NCBI RefSeq assembly: GCF_001424265.1
Contig: NZ_LMOV01000028.1
Location: 1-64,000, forward strand
DNA: 64,000 nt
Reading direction: 5' to 3'
Source: Acidovorax sp. Leaf160
GTDB lineage: Bacteria > Pseudomonadota > Gammaproteobacteria > Burkholderiales > Burkholderiaceae_C
Positions 21,342 through 30,381 of this stretch are shown piece by piece (within the stretch, counting starts at the first letter, position 1; each line of letters starts with the position of its first letter). The position numbers were made by a program, and so were the translations under genes. A model generated the notes under the pieces. The model saw nothing but the letters and a program-made list of their open reading frames with translations, did not search any database and was not told the origin of the DNA.

Positions 21342-23195
21342 ATGCTATCGACCTGGATCCGCCTCACCTGCTGCGGCCTGCTTGCCCTCCCGGCCTCCCT
21401 GTCCCTGGCCCAGCCCGCCTCCACCTCGTCACCTGCGGGTGAGTCCGTCATGTGGATTACCCCCAGCATCGGGGGCATGGCCCTGTGCGACAAGGCCATG
21501 GACGATCCCAAGATCACCGATCTGGCGGTCGCCGACCAGGAGTGCCGCAAGCGCAAGGCCGACGGCGCCGTGGCGGCCGTCACACGCCTGCTCGACACCC
21601 TGGAGCCCGGAGGACCGCAGGGCCGGGTCCAGGTCGGATACACCGCCACGCTGCAGCTGCTGGACCTCTACCGCAAGACGCCCAAGGGCTGGGAGATCGA
21701 CCAGGAGCGGCTGAACAGCATCTTTCGCACCATCGAGAAAATCAAGCGTCCCGTGGTGCTGTACCTGTCCTCCAGCCATTTCGACTCCCAGGGTCCGATC
21801 ACGGAGGAACTGATCAAGGATCCGCGCAACCTGCTGCAGCTGAAGAACGGCAAACCGCTGGAGCTGGGGTACTTCGGCTACCGGATCGTGCCCTACACGC
21901 TGCTGGCCGATCCGACCATTCCGGTCAATCGCTACCGTTTCGAAGCGGTGCGGCACGTTGCGAAGCGCATCAAGGCGATGCCCGAGGCAGTACGCAAGCG
22001 CGTCATCGCGATCACGCTGGCCGGCGAGCTGCATCACCTCTTTCCCGACTTCGAACACGGCATGGGAGCGTATGCCGACATCCAGGTGACCGACTACAGC
22101 CCAGGCTCGGTGGCGGGCTTTCGCAGCTGGCTGCAGAAGAAATACGGCACCGTCAGCGCCATGCAGGAAAAGACCGGGCTGGCCTACGCCTCGTTCGACG
22201 TGATCCAGCCGCCTGCGAAAGACATTCGCAAGGAAACCCTCTCTACCTTCGGGGACCACTACGACGCCTTCGCGGACGGCACGCTGCCTTTCACCGGCTG
22301 GCTCTGGGACCCGCTCAAGAAGGTCACCCGGCTCGATCTCTACGTGGACGGCAAGCTTCTGGCGGAGGTGCCCTACGGCATGAACCGCCTGGACGTCTAC
22401 CGCGCGGAGGCTTCCATCACCAGCCCCAACACCGGCTTCCGCTACGACCTCGACTACAGCCAGATGCGTGTGGGCAAGCACCGCGTGCAGGTGGTGGCCA
22501 TGTCCGGCGGCAGCCGCTACCTGGTCGGCGAGCGCGACTTCGTGATCGTGCCGCGCGACCAGAGCAGCGTCCCGAACACGACCCCGGTGTCCGTCAACGG
22601 CCTGAAGGGCGTGGACAAGGTCGAAGGCGTGCGGTCCTGGCTGGATCTGCCCAAGTCGCTGCAGGACGTCTATTTCAACCCCCTGGCGCGGGACTGGAAT
22701 GCGTACCGCGAGGTGCAGGTTCGAGACTTCACGCAAGCCTTCCACGACGTCGCGCTGAAAGCCGGACTGCCCCGCGACAAGCTCTACTCGCACCAGATCG
22801 TGCCCCAGGTCAATTCCACCTGGAACCCACAGCTCTTCGCAGCAGATCTGAGCCTGGCCGCCGACGTGCCATGGAAACAAGGCCTGAACATGTACGGCGG
22901 CGCCACCGACAGCGCCTGGATGCGCAAATTCCTGGCAGATCGCAAGATCAGCGACTACGGCGTGCCGGAGTTCAACCCCCAGCAGTGGAAGACCCCAGGC
23001 GTGCATCTGGCCGCCTTGCAGAGCCACTTGAAAGGCGGCGCGCGGTTCGTGAGCCCCTATTACTTCTCGATCATTCCCGATAAGTTCAAGGCGGGCGTGG
23101 AACACAGCGTGAATCGCATGGAGATCGGCCCGACGAATCCCAAGGACGGGTCGGACGCTCTCTACCAGGCCATCATCGAATTCGCGCGTCAATGA
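21342..23195 (+). CDS. Secreted glycoside-hydrolase-like protein (GH42/GH-A clan type), function unknown
   Basis: 617 aa with a Sec signal peptide (residues 1-23, ending SLAQ-PA). The middle looks like a beta/alpha-barrel. PVVLYLSSSHFDS is a strand. IAITLAGELHHLF holds Glu229 at a barrel-strand end. VTDYSPGSVAGFRSWLQKKYGT is a pattern seen in GH42-type beta-galactosidases. A later YGVPEFNPQQW may give a second acid (about residue 543). Residues about 320-420 look like a beta-sandwich insert. Its stop overlaps the acyltransferase start (ATGA). I do not recognise a characterised homolog; glycan trimming or transglycosylation outside the inner membrane is an inference. Confidence 0.6.
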   Translation: MLSTWIRLTCCGLLALPASLSLAQPASTSSPAGESVMWITPSIGGMALCDKAMDDPKITDLAVADQECRKRKADGAVAAVTRLLDTLEPGGPQGRVQVGYTATLQLLDLYRKTPKGWEIDQERLNSIFRTIEKIKRPVVLYLSSSHFDSQGPITEELIKDPRNLLQLKNGKPLELGYFGYRIVPYTLLADPTIPVNRYRFEAVRHVAKRIKAMPEAVRKRVIAITLAGELHHLFPDFEHGMGAYADIQVTDYSPGSVAGFRSWLQKKYGTVSAMQEKTGLAYASFDVIQPPAKDIRKETLSTFGDHYDAFADGTLPFTGWLWDPLKKVTRLDLYVDGKLLAEVPYGMNRLDVYRAEASITSPNTGFRYDLDYSQMRVGKHRVQVVAMSGGSRYLVGERDFVIVPRDQSSVPNTTPVSVNGLKGVDKVEGVRSWLDLPKSLQDVYFNPLARDWNAYREVQVRDFTQAFHDVALKAGLPRDKLYSHQIVPQVNSTWNPQLFAADLSLAADVPWKQGLNMYGGATDSAWMRKFLADRKISDYGVPEFNPQQWKTPGVHLAALQSHLKGGARFVSPYYFSIIPDKFKAGVEHSVNRMEIGPTNPKDGSDALYQAIIEFARQ

Positions 23196-24319
23196 CCACC
23201 CCTCCGGCACCGCCGGTCGCCCACGGCGAGCCCCTGGCCCGCCGCATGCCCGCCCTGGACGCCCTGCGCGGACTGGCGGTGGTGCTGGTGCTGATCTACC
23301 ACCTGCACGAATACGTTCCCCTGCTGTGGGGCGGTCGCACCGCCTTTCCCATCGGAGGTACAGCGTCCCGCTCGCTGGGCTTTCTCTGGATCGGGGTGGA
23401 CCTTTTTTATGTGCTGAGCGGGTTCTTCATCGGGATGGCGGTGCTGCGCCCCCGTGACTGGCAGCCGATGGCCTTCATCCGGGGCCGTCTGACACGCATC
23501 CTGCCGGCCTACTACGTGTCCCTGGTGCTGATCGTCGCCGTGCTGGAGCCGGCCCTGGCATCGCAGCTCAAAGGCTGGATCAACATCCTGCTGCATGTGC
23601 TCATGCTGCACTCGCTGCAGGAATGGACGATGTTCTCGATCAACGGGCCCTACTGGACCCTGGGCATCGAGTTCGGGTTCTACCTGCTGATGCTGGCGCT
23701 GGGGCCGGTGCTGCGGCTGCGCCGCGGCTGGATCGTTCTGGTCCTCATGTGCGCGGTCTGCTTTCTGTGGCGGGTCAACCTGCTGGTCGGCGTGGCGCCC
23801 GGGCAGCGATTCTTCTGGGGCGTGCAGATCTTCGGCATGCTCGATGAGTTCGCGCTCGGCATCGCCCTGGCCATGCTGCACCACCGGGGCTGGTTGGACC
23901 GGCTGGCGGACAGGCCGATCCGGGCCGGCGGCCTGCTGCTCGTGCTGGGCTGCCTGCTGATTGCGGGCTGCTTCTGGTACTTCCTCACCATGACCATCGA
24001 CTACTGGTCCAATCCGTGGACGGTGCTCTTTTCCCGCACGGTGCTGTGCCTGGGCTTCTCCCTGTGGATCGCCGCATTCCTGGTGTTGTCGCGCGAACGC
24101 TGGTTCAACCGCTGCGCCCAGGCAACGGGCCTGCCCTGGATCGGCAAGGTCAGCTTCAGCGTCTATCTCTACCACGTCCCCGTGATCCTGGTGATGCACC
24201 GGGCTGCGGAAACCTGGCTGCCCGGCCCCGGCTGGATGGCTTCGGTCGTGGCCATCACGCTGCTCGTGTCCTATGCCAGCCACCGCTGGGTCGAACAGCG
24301 CTGGCATCGAAGTGCCTGA
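23192..24319 (+). CDS. Acyltransferase family 3 membrane protein (OafA-like O-acetyltransferase)
   Basis: 375 aa with about ten membrane helices. The N-terminus RMPALDALRGLAVVLVLIYHLHEY carries the family signature (RxxxLDxLRG and the catalytic-type His in helix 1). FLWIGVDLFYVLSGFFIG and FSVYLYHVPVIL are further AT3 motifs. These enzymes add acetyl or other acyl groups to sugars on the periplasmic side. The start ATG overlaps the TGA of the secreted glycosidase-like gene, so the two are likely translated together. It is probably the decoration step of the cassette. Confidence 0.88.
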   Translation: MTTPPAPPVAHGEPLARRMPALDALRGLAVVLVLIYHLHEYVPLLWGGRTAFPIGGTASRSLGFLWIGVDLFYVLSGFFIGMAVLRPRDWQPMAFIRGRLTRILPAYYVSLVLIVAVLEPALASQLKGWINILLHVLMLHSLQEWTMFSINGPYWTLGIEFGFYLLMLALGPVLRLRRGWIVLVLMCAVCFLWRVNLLVGVAPGQRFFWGVQIFGMLDEFALGIALAMLHHRGWLDRLADRPIRAGGLLLVLGCLLIAGCFWYFLTMTIDYWSNPWTVLFSRTVLCLGFSLWIAAFLVLSRERWFNRCAQATGLPWIGKVSFSVYLYHVPVILVMHRAAETWLPGPGWMASVVAITLLVSYASHRWVEQRWHRSA

Positions 24320-24362
24320 ATTACCAACCGCGAGGCGTGCTGCGCCCCCCACGACATCCTCC

Positions 24363-25229
24363 ATGCTTGCTCTCGACCAATGGCCCGCTGCGGCCGCGCG
24401 CGCTATCCACGGCGTATTCACCGACATCGACGACACCCTGACGACCGAAGGCGTCATCACCCGCGACGTGATCGACGCCATGGCCTCGCTGCGCGCGGCC
24501 GGCGTGCTGGTGATTCCCATCACCGGCCGCCCGATCGGCTGGTGCCAGCCGTGGATGGACGCGCCGCCCGGCGCGGCCTTGCCGGTCGATGTCATGGTGG
24601 CGGAGAACGGAGCGGTCGCGTTCTCCCGCGCAGGGGTCGGTGGGCAGGCTGCGCTGGCAGGACAAGGTGCCACGCACGCCGCAGGGCCATCGGCAGGCGG
24701 GGGCGGCCTGGTCAAGCTCTACCAGCAAGACGGCGCGACGCGGCAGGCCAACCAGTCCCTGCTGCCGCGCATCGCTGCCCGCGTGATGACCGAAGTGCCC
24801 GGCGTGGAATTGAGCCGCGACAGTGCCGGCCGTGAAACCGACATCGCCTTCGACTACGCCGAGTTTGCGCGCCACCCGCCCGAGGTGGTGGACCGGGTGC
24901 TGCAGGTGCTGCGCGACGAAGGCATGCGCACCACCGTCAGCAGCATCCACATCCACGGCTGCTTCGGCGACTTCGACAAGTGGCAGGGGGCTCGCTGGAT
25001 CGTGCGCGAGCTGTTGCAGCGCAACCTGGCGGATGAGCTCGACCGCTGGGTGTTCGTCGGGGATTCCGGCAACGACCAGCCGATGTTCCAGCATTTCATC
25101 CACAGCGTCGGCGTGGCCAACATCGCTCACGTCGCCGACCGGCTGACGCATCTGCCCCGCTACATCACGCAGCAGGCGCGCGGGGCCGGCTTCTGCGAAG
25201 TGGCGCAGGCGATTCTGGCTGCGCGCTGA
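24363..25229 (+). CDS. HAD superfamily hydrolase, Cof/IIB type (sugar-phosphatase-like)
   Basis: 288 aa. The HAD motif I is FTDIDDTLTTEG with the nucleophile and acid Asp. Motif II lies in VIPITGRPIGW, and motif IV is VFVGDSGNDQPMF. The C2-type cap (about 85-200) places it with sucrose-phosphatase/Cof-like sugar phosphatases. ATG 24363 follows the acyltransferase stop by 43 bases. A role in making or salvaging a sugar precursor for the upstream cassette is plausible but unproven; it may also be an independent gene. Confidence 0.8.
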   Translation: MLALDQWPAAAARAIHGVFTDIDDTLTTEGVITRDVIDAMASLRAAGVLVIPITGRPIGWCQPWMDAPPGAALPVDVMVAENGAVAFSRAGVGGQAALAGQGATHAAGPSAGGGGLVKLYQQDGATRQANQSLLPRIAARVMTEVPGVELSRDSAGRETDIAFDYAEFARHPPEVVDRVLQVLRDEGMRTTVSSIHIHGCFGDFDKWQGARWIVRELLQRNLADELDRWVFVGDSGNDQPMFQHFIHSVGVANIAHVADRLTHLPRYITQQARGAGFCEVAQAILAAR

Positions 25230-25347
25230 CAGGCGCTCCCCGCGCCCGCGACCGACCGTGCGGCCAGGTATGCCGTTCGTCGCGGCTTGATGCAACTCTG
25301 ACGCAGACAGTTGCGCCAGAGGGGCCTGAGCTGCGCTAGAGTTCCGT

Positions 25348-25629
25348 ATGGACCCGATCAACACCCTCAGACAATGGCAGGCCTTTGACCGTTCGCGCCC
25401 GACCCTGCCCGGCGAAACTCTCCTGGTGGCCGGCGTCGGCCTGGCACTCATTGCCGTGTCGTTGCGCTCCGAACATCGCGGCACGGCCGCGGTGCAGGCG
25501 GCGGCTGGCGGCGCCCTGCTGCTGCGCGCGGCCCGGGGCTGCGAATATCTGACCCAGCTGCCCCAGCCCCGCCCTGCGCCCGCGTGGGACGCGCACCTCG
25601 AAGACGCGCGCGCGTTGGGCCTGGACTGA
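25348..25629 (+). CDS. Small membrane protein, DUF2892/YgaP-TM-like
   Basis: 93 aa. A charged N-terminus is followed by two short hydrophobic segments, GETLLVAGVGLALIAVSL and AAVQAAAGGALLLRAARG. This spacing and the GGALLxRA motif resemble DUF2892-type inner-membrane proteins. The C-terminal 25 residues are Pro-rich and acidic. It stands alone, 118 bases after the HAD gene. Function unknown. Confidence 0.6.
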   Translation: MDPINTLRQWQAFDRSRPTLPGETLLVAGVGLALIAVSLRSEHRGTAAVQAAAGGALLLRAARGCEYLTQLPQPRPAPAWDAHLEDARALGLD

Positions 25630-25968
25630 ACCCCTCCGCTCTGGCTGGGCGTGCCGCCTTGCCGGCTGCAACGCACCTGCGCGAGCAAAAGCATGCAGGC
25701 GCCTCCTGCATAAGCTATCTGCGCCAGCGTGGCGGGCGCCGCTGCACGCGCCCTGTGGGCACCGCCGTGCCATCGGCATGGCTGCATGAGGTCTTCTGAT
25801 GGGGTGGTCGCCGCAGCGGGCCCTGTCGGCGGCGTCCTCTGCCCCCAGCCGTCAGCGGTCAGCGCGGAGCGCTCAGCGCCCAGGGAAACTCAGATCCCAC
25901 GGGGCATTCGCACTCGCAAACGCCCGCCTCGCTTGCCATGCCATCGATAGCCCGCCCAGCCCGGCGGC
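25630..25968. other. Gene-free stretch, 339 bases
   Basis: This lies between the end of the small membrane protein gene (plus) and the end of the Bug receptor gene (minus). Open frames here are short and without recognisable composition or signature. Short overlapping repeats of AGCGC type occur around 25850-25880 (TCAGCGGTCAGCGCGGAGCGCTCAGCGC). I see no convincing terminator or RNA gene. Confidence 0.5.
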
Positions 25969-26931
25969 TCAGGACGCCTTGGCCAGTCCCAGCTTCTCGA
26001 CCAGCGCCTTCTCGCGCGCGAAGGTCGTTTCGGCAAACTTCTGATAGGCCGACGTGCTCATGTAGATGGGCACCATGTCGTAGCGGGCCAGAGCGGCGCG
26101 GTAGCTCTCCTGCTCCATGGCCTGCTTGAAGGCATCGTGCAGCCGGCGAACCACATCGGGCGGCGTGCCCCGGGGAGCGCCCAGGCCGAACGGCGAGTTC
26201 TGCACCACGTCGATGCCCAGCTCTTTGAGCGTGGGTGCATCCGGAAACTTGGCCAGCCGCTCTGCGCCCCAGGTGTTAAGCACCCGCAGCTTGCCGGCTT
26301 CGACCTGTGGGGCGAAGCCGGTGGAATCGGCAGCCGCCATCAGTTGGCCGCCCAGCGTGGCCTGCATCAGGTCGGCACTGCCCTTGTAGGGGATGTGCAG
26401 CAGCTCGATGCCCAGTTGCTGCGCAATGAGTTCCATCGTCAGGTGCGGGCTGGTCAGCGTTCCGGTGGAGCCATAGCTGAGCTTGCCGGGGTTGGCCTTC
26501 GCGTAGGCCACGAAGTCAGCCCAGGTCTTGAACGGGGAGTTGGCAGGAACGACCACGCCGAAGGCGTAGCCCGTCAGATTCAGCACATAGCTGATGTCCT
26601 TGACCGGGTCCCAGTTGATCTTGGTGGTGTAGGGCAGCCGGAACACGCCCAGCGGGATCTGCGCCACGGTGTAGCCGTCGGGTGCCGAGGTCTGCAGCGC
26701 CTGCGCGGGCAAGGTGCCGCCCGCACCCGGCTTGTTGTCGATGATGACCGGCTGGCCCAGCACCTTGCCTGCCTCCTCCGCCAGCATCCGCATGGTGATG
26801 TCGGTGGGGCCGCCCGCCGGGAACGCGACGATCAGCTTGATGGACTTGGTCGGGAAGGCCTGCGCGCGAGCGACGAAGGCAGGAGCGGCCAGGCTGGCGG
26901 CGGCCAGTTGCACGAGTTGGCGACGATGCAT
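25969..26931 (-). CDS. Bug-family (TctC-type) periplasmic solute-binding protein
   Basis: 320 aa. The signal peptide MHRRQLVQLAAASLAAPAFV has an Arg-Arg pair, and cleavage is probably after ARA-QA. The Bug signature is clear: FPTKSIKLIVAFPAGGPTDI, NKPGAGGTLPAQAL, YGSTGTLTSPHL, HIPYKGSADLMQATLGGQL and GLGAPRGTPPDVV. The family captures carboxylates or other small ligands, often for tripartite tricarboxylate transporters. No TctA/TctB membrane genes lie nearby, so it is one of the orphan receptors common in Burkholderiales. The ligand is unknown. Confidence 0.92.
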   Translation of the reverse strand: MHRRQLVQLAAASLAAPAFVARAQAFPTKSIKLIVAFPAGGPTDITMRMLAEEAGKVLGQPVIIDNKPGAGGTLPAQALQTSAPDGYTVAQIPLGVFRLPYTTKINWDPVKDISYVLNLTGYAFGVVVPANSPFKTWADFVAYAKANPGKLSYGSTGTLTSPHLTMELIAQQLGIELLHIPYKGSADLMQATLGGQLMAAADSTGFAPQVEAGKLRVLNTWGAERLAKFPDAPTLKELGIDVVQNSPFGLGAPRGTPPDVVRRLHDAFKQAMEQESYRAALARYDMVPIYMSTSAYQKFAETTFAREKALVEKLGLAKAS

Positions 26932-27325
26932 GGATGCGGAATTCCTTGTGGAAAATGGCGGAAAGAGATCCATCCATTGCACCGTATTGCCGCGGTGTTT
27001 CGCACACCGTAAACCCTGGCACCTGTCCCGAACGTGTCAGCGGTGCAGGCAGCCGATCGCAACCGTTCGCTCCCCATCCCCCATCCAGCCTCGGCCCAAC
27101 GCTATTAACTCAGGAGCAAAGAAGAGACGCGCGCCGTGCAGAATCCGCTCCGGCATGGGGTCTTTGGGGCGGGCCGGCGCGCGTTCCTACAACCCCCGCC
27201 GGAAGGTGCCGACAGTTTGGCTCCGCGTCACCACCTAACTTCGCCACACGGGCTCAGAGGCGTCGAACGCAAGCCCTCCCCACCCGCCCGCCCTCCCCCG
27301 CCCCGTTTCCTGAAAGGAAGCTCCC
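26932..27325. other. Divergent intergenic region, 394 bases
   Basis: This separates the Bug receptor (minus) from the dehydrogenase-remnant gene (plus) and should hold both promoters. I find no convincing -35/-10 pair and no coding signal. The plus-strand gene has a good ribosome binding site (GAAAGGAAG) about 8 bases before its ATG. Confidence 0.5.
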
Positions 27326-28795
27326 ATGTTGTCGCACCGTGTCGCGCCCACCGCCATGGGGCTGCTGCTTGTGTTCGTCGGGCTGGTCGTGGGCACGGGC
27401 GGCGTCTGGCTGATGGCGCTGGGCGGTTCGTGGTACTACCTGCCTTCGGGCCTCCTGATGGTCCTGACCGGCCTGCTGCTGCTGCAGGGCAGCCCTTCGG
27501 CGCTCTGGGTCCATGCCGCTCTGCTTGCGATCACCCTGGCCTGGTCGCTGTGGGAGACGGGCTGGGATGGCTGGGCGCTGGTCGCCCGGGGCAACGTGGT
27601 GTGGCTGATGGGGCTGGCGATGCTGACCCCATGGTTCCTGCGGGGCCTGGACGCGCCCACGCCGCCCATGGCCCGCAAGGGCCTGGGCACCGCACTGGCC
27701 AGCTTTGCCCTCGTGGGGGTGACGGCCACGCTGGCACCCGCAGTTGGGTCCGACCGCCTGGCCCACGCGCCTGGTACGGCGGCCCAGTCCGCTGCGTCGG
27801 CACACGCCGGCCTGGCCCTGACCGGACAGACCGCCCCCGCTGCGCTCTTCCAGGATGGCTGGGAGCGGGTCGCCCCGACGCGCCATGCCGATCTGCAGGC
27901 CGCAGAGCCTGAGCTGTCCTCGCCGCTCGCCGAACCTTCGCACTGCCCTGGGGCCTTGCTCATCCCTACCTCGCAGGGGCGCCTGGTCGCTTTCAATGCG
28001 GCCGACGACGCGGGCTGCAGCGGTTTCGGCAATGAAGATTCCAGCGATGGCGACGGCGTGGACGTCATCGAATTCCCGCCCTTCCGCGGCTTCATCGACA
28101 ACGTCAACTGGCGTGCAGCAGCGCAGGCGCTGCACCGCAACATCGAAGCGCATCCTGCCCTCCTGCTCAATCCCTCCCAGGAGCGGGCATCCATCGCGCA
28201 GGCAGCTGACCGTACCACCCCCGACCTTCCCGCCGAGCGCAGGCCCATGACCGGCGCCGCGATGTGGGGCGTGACGCTGCTCGACCAGCTTGCCTGCCGC
28301 ATCGCCTTCGAGACGCTGCGGTTCGAAGGCCGCTTCACCCGGCCCATGGCCCTGGGTCTGTCGCTGCAGACGCCCCAACTGGGCGGACGCGAGCTGGTGG
28401 TTTCCGGCCCGGCCATGTTGATGTTCACGGCCGAGGTGGTGGCATTGCCGCCCGGCATGGCGCGTCGTGCGGAGCTGCTGGCCGAGGCGGATGGAGGAGA
28501 TGCGTTGGATGGCCTGCGCCATGCGGCGCTGGTGGATTCTTCCGGCGCTGCTGCGCCCTCGGGCGCCCCACTGGGCACCGGGGATTCAGGCGCGGACACC
28601 ACGCTGTACGCCGTGCGCCTGCAACCTTTTCTTTCCCCCATCGGCCTGCCCTGCCAGGCGCCGCCCTGGCAGTTGCAGCCAGCGCCCGGCGCGCTGCAAG
28701 CCATGAAGCCTGCCCCGCTCATGCCAGCTTCGCCTTTCTACACACGGTCGGGCCAGCCGATGGCGGCCGCGCCATCGGACGCGTCTGCCCTTTAA
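27326..28795 (+). CDS. Internally deleted relative of membrane PQQ glucose dehydrogenase (Gcd family)
   Basis: 489 aa; intact Gcd proteins are near 800. Residues 1-110 match the five-helix Gcd membrane domain (GGVWLMALGGSWYYLPSGLL, WETGWDGWAL). Three later pieces line up in order with Gcd as I recall it. CPGALLIPTSQGRLVAFNA (about 208-226) matches the CPRRIILPVNDGRLIAINA block. MTGAAMWGVTLLDQLACRI (about 308-326) matches the MWGATMFDQLVCR block. YAVRLQPFLSPIGLPCQAPPW (about 433-453) matches the NPFLSPFGLPCKQPAW block. The central propeller with the catalytic Asp and most PQQ contacts is missing, so it should not oxidise glucose. The frame is uninterrupted and has a good ribosome binding site, so it is either a repurposed membrane protein or a decaying gene. 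Confidence 0.7.
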   Translation: MLSHRVAPTAMGLLLVFVGLVVGTGGVWLMALGGSWYYLPSGLLMVLTGLLLLQGSPSALWVHAALLAITLAWSLWETGWDGWALVARGNVVWLMGLAMLTPWFLRGLDAPTPPMARKGLGTALASFALVGVTATLAPAVGSDRLAHAPGTAAQSAASAHAGLALTGQTAPAALFQDGWERVAPTRHADLQAAEPELSSPLAEPSHCPGALLIPTSQGRLVAFNAADDAGCSGFGNEDSSDGDGVDVIEFPPFRGFIDNVNWRAAAQALHRNIEAHPALLLNPSQERASIAQAADRTTPDLPAERRPMTGAAMWGVTLLDQLACRIAFETLRFEGRFTRPMALGLSLQTPQLGGRELVVSGPAMLMFTAEVVALPPGMARRAELLAEADGGDALDGLRHAALVDSSGAAAPSGAPLGTGDSGADTTLYAVRLQPFLSPIGLPCQAPPWQLQPAPGALQAMKPAPLMPASPFYTRSGQPMAAAPSDASAL

Positions 28796-28889
28796 TCAGA
28801 GCGGGCGAACGAAGGGTTGAGATTTCGCACGATGGCGCGAACGGCTTTGCGGCTGGGCCTTCTCCATCGCTGCGCAGCGTGCTGTGCAT

Positions 28890-29282
28890 TCACGGCCCAC
28901 GCGGAGCCTCGCTGGACTCGAGCGTGTCCATCTGCAACGGCTGCGCGTCGCAGCCCGTGCCGGCCGCGATCCAGCGCCGCGCCAGCGCCTTCAGCCATCG
29001 CAGGGCCCACGGGCGCCGCAAGCCGGTGCCTCGCGCCGGATCGCTGAGCAATCCACACCAGTAGCGCTGCGCTTCCTCGTCCCAGCGCAACACCGCGCAA
29101 GGCCCGCGCCGCTTGCGCGAGACGATCATGCCTGCCGGGCAGGGCTCCGCGAGGCAGCACAGGCCGCAGCCGTTGCAGGGTTCGCCCGGTGCCGGTTGCC
29201 GGGGGGCGCCCACCCGCCATTGCACAGGTTGCCAGCCCCCGGAAGAAGGCTGGGCGTGACCGATGGAGGCATCGTCATGCAT
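28890..29282 (-). CDS. YkgJ/UPF0153-type cysteine-cluster protein
   Basis: 130 aa from ATG 29282. The centre holds GEPCNGCGLCCLAEPCPAG, then GPCAVLRWDEEAQRYWCGLL. This C-x2-C-x2-CC and spaced Cys pattern is that of the small putative Fe-S or zinc-binding proteins in the YkgJ family. Biochemical function is not established. No ribosome binding site stands out; an in-frame start 26 codons further upstream is possible but adds nothing recognisable. It is a single gene between the dehydrogenase remnant and gltL. Confidence 0.75.
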   Translation of the reverse strand: MHDDASIGHAQPSSGGWQPVQWRVGAPRQPAPGEPCNGCGLCCLAEPCPAGMIVSRKRRGPCAVLRWDEEAQRYWCGLLSDPARGTGLRRPWALRWLKALARRWIAAGTGCDAQPLQMDTLESSEAPRGP

Positions 29283-29355
29283 GGCGAGGCGGAGAGCAAA
29301 GCGGCAGGGAAGAGCAACGCGAGGACGTCTGGTCGCTGAGGACTTGTGCGCCCCA

Positions 29356-29386
29356 CGCAAAGCCGAGGGGAAGCTTCAGCTTTGCG
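29356..29386. other. Hairpin upstream of the Cys-cluster gene
   Basis: CGCAAAGC (29356-29363) pairs with GCTTTGCG (29379-29386) around a 15-base loop. It lies in the 288-base gap between the end of gltL and the Cys-cluster gene, both on minus. There is no T-run. It may be a factor-independent stop for the glt operon, but this is weak. Confidence 0.3.
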
Positions 29387-29570
29387 GGATGCCTAGCGGT
29401 CCTGAGCAGCACGTTCGGACACCCGGACACTCAGGGCTGCCGGGCTCGGATGTACGTCCTTCGGCGGGCGGCCTGCTGCGCGAAGCTGGCGCCGCAGGAC
29501 CGGCTTCGTTCCGCGCCGGCATGCAGCTCGGTGCCCAGCTGCAGGCAGTGCAGCAGCCGGGCACAGGCGA

Positions 29571-30308
29571 TCAATGCTGCAGGATCTTGTTGAGGAATTC
29601 CTTGGTGCGTGGCTGGCGCGCGTCCGGGTTGCCGAAGAAGTCTTCCTTCGTGCAGTCCTCCAGGATCTTGCCGCCCACGTCCATGAAGATCACGCGGTGG
29701 CCGACCTTGCGGGCGAATCCCATTTCGTGGGTCACGCACATCATGGTCATGCCTTCGTTGGCCAGGCCCACCATCACGTCGAGCACTTCGCCCACCATTT
29801 CGGGGTCGAGCGCGGACGTGGGTTCGTCGAACAGCATCACGATGGGGTCCATCGACAGGGCGCGGGCAATGGCCACGCGCTGCTGCTGGCCGCCCGACAG
29901 CTGGCCCGGGAACTTGTCCTTGTGCGCCGACAGGCCCACGCGGTCCAGCATCTTCAGGCCGCGCACCTTGGCGTCGTCGGCGCTGCGGCCCAGCACCTTC
30001 ACTTGCGCGATGGTGAGGTTCTCGGTCACCGACAGGTGCGGGAACAGCTCGAAATGCTGGAACACCATGCCGACTTGGCTGCGCAGCTTGGGCAGGTTGG
30101 TCTTGGGATCGTGCACGGCCACGCCGTTGACCCAGATCTCGCCCTTCTGCACCGGCTCCAGCGCGTTGACGGTCTTGATCAGCGTGGACTTGCCGGAGCC
30201 CGACGGGCCGCAGACCACGACCACTTCACCCTTCTTGATGGTGGTGGAGCAGTCGTTGAGCACCTGGAAGCTGCCATACCACTTGGAAACGTTCTTGAGT
30301 TCAATCAT
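29571..30308 (-). CDS. gltL: Glutamate/aspartate ABC transporter, ATP-binding subunit
   Basis: 245 aa, family length. Walker A is GPSGSGKST, the Q-loop lies in [12 protein letters not shown], the ABC signature is LSGGQQQR and Walker B is [14 protein letters not shown], with H-switch VTHEM. The sequence is close to GltL/GlnQ-type polar amino-acid ATPases. It is the last gene of the gltI-J-K-L set and energises uptake through the two permeases. Confidence 0.95.
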   Translation of the reverse strand: MIELKNVSKWYGSFQVLNDCSTTIKKGEVVVVCGPSGSGKSTLIKTVNALEPVQKGEIWVNGVAVHDPKTNLPKLRSQVGMVFQHFELFPHLSVTENLTIAQVKVLGRSADDAKVRGLKMLDRVGLSAHKDKFPGQLSGGQQQRVAIARALSMDPIVMLFDEPTSALDPEMVGEVLDVMVGLANEGMTMMCVTHEMGFARKVGHRVIFMDVGGKILEDCTKEDFFGNPDARQPRTKEFLNKILQH

Positions 30309-30381
30309 TTGCTTTATTCCTCACTCGCTCGAATCACTCTCGTGTGTTCGCTCGGCTTTCGTTGGGGGTTCGTGGAGGGGC

